Part shown: one piece after another, positions 14,006-14,383 of the stretch | Layout of the letters: each line of letters starts with the position of its first letter | Numbering within the stretch: position 1 is the first letter of the stretch | Position numbers and translations under genes: made by a program | The notes under the pieces: generated by a model | What the model was told of the DNA's origin: nothing | The model's database searches: none | The model's input: only the letters and a program-made list of their open reading frames with translations | Source of the DNA: Candidatus Brocadiaceae bacterium | GTDB lineage: Bacteria > Planctomycetota > Brocadiia > Brocadiales > Brocadiaceae | DNA: 14,383 nt | Reading direction: 5' to 3' | Assembly (NCBI GenBank): GCA_024653795.1 | Contig: JANLHY010000762.1 | Span: forward strand, 1-14,383

Positions 14006-14383
14006 ATGTTAAGGTTAGTCGGTATTTTTGGTAGTCCTCGTCGGGATGGTAACTCAGATATCCTGCTCAACAGCGCCATAAAAGGCGCTGAATCAAATGG
14101 CGCCAATGTCGAAAAGATCATTATCCGTGATTTACAGATTGCACCGTGCAACGCTTGCGGCGGATGTTGGGAAAAAGGGGCTTGTGTTATAGAAGATGAT
14201 ATGCAAAAAATGTATCCCAAACTTGTGGATACGGATGGTATCATTGTAGCGTCCCCTATCTATTTTATGGGTGTAAACGCGCAATTGAAGGCGTTTATAG
14301 ACCGTTGCCAGGCATTTTGGGCTCGGAAATATATCTTGAATTTGTCTATCAGGGAGGGTGGAAGGACTGCTAAGGGTTTTTTT
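14006..14383 (+). CDS. NADPH-dependent FMN reductase/iron-sulfur flavoprotein, 3' cut
   Basis: 126 residues are in the window and the gene runs off its end. The N-terminal flavodoxin-like part has GIFGSPRRDGNSDILL (6-21), the phosphate-binding loop for FMN, and SPIYFMGVNAQLKAFIDR, typical of the family. Between them lies C48-x2-C51-x2-C54-x5-C60, the compact cysteine spacing of iron-sulfur flavoproteins (Isf), which bind FMN and one [4Fe-4S] cluster and move electrons from ferredoxin. Chain length and C-terminus cannot be judged. The ATG has no strong ribosome site. It starts 33 bp after the decarboxylase gene; no functional link is evident. Confidence 0.85.
   Translation, partial: MLRLVGIFGSPRRDGNSDILLNSAIKGAESNGANVEKIIIRDLQIAPCNACGGCWEKGACVIEDDMQKMYPKLVDTDGIIVASPIYFMGVNAQLKAFIDRCQAFWARKYILNLSIREGGRTAKGFF

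Noticed and set aside
1..14383. CRISPR arrays, tRNA or rRNA genes
   Set aside because: No regularly spaced repeats with unique spacers, no cloverleaf with a CCA end and no rRNA-like stretches were seen by eye on either strand.

Overview
The window looks like chromosome from an autotrophic, folate-using anaerobe. The best guess is an anammox-type planctomycete (Candidatus Brocadiaceae). This rests on the feel of the protein sequences, the MetF/MetV C1 genes and the many short GC-rich repeat hairpins between genes. It is inference, not proof: there is no rRNA or other marker in the window.

Layout. (1) 1-1640: a GC-rich inverted repeat, then folC (+), which carries an in-frame insert of about 40 residues that reads like intergenic repeat DNA. 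(2) 1641-2326: a decayed toxin-antitoxin patch. It holds an A/T-rich repeat, a promoter with an operator-like palindrome, a HigA-like antitoxin lacking its DNA-binding domain, and the tail of a broken hicB. It ends in a 69-bp imperfect palindrome resembling an integron attC site. (3) 2321-5171 (-): an accessory cassette with a promoter, a small membrane/zinc-ribbon protein, a TSPPY-type DNA methyltransferase and a putative PD-(D/E)xK restriction enzyme whose stop codon lies inside the attC-like site. (4) 5219-5295: a dispersed inverted-repeat element. (5) 5326-11191 (-): a one-carbon/redox cluster. In transcription order it is yjbQ, a 692-aa GltD-like/ferredoxin/MvhD fusion flavoprotein, a repeat-filled gap with the tail of a lost gene, metV, a hicB-hicA-orf115 insertion, and metF. 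(6) 11257-13024: nadB (-) with a divergent promoter region. (7) 13025-end (+): a UDP-glucuronate decarboxylase and the start of an iron-sulfur flavoprotein-like FMN reductase.

How it works together. FolC polyglutamylates folate. MetF and MetV together would reduce methylene-tetrahydrofolate to methyl-tetrahydrofolate. The 692-aa protein combines in one chain the NAD(P)H/flavin, ferredoxin and MvhD modules that in acetogens form separate subunits of MetFV-Hdr-Mvh complexes, so it is a good candidate electron partner for MetFV. The most interesting items are this compact MetFV-fusion module and its interruption by a HicBA island, the attC-like site fused to the end of a restriction gene, and the repeat-derived peptide inside FolC.
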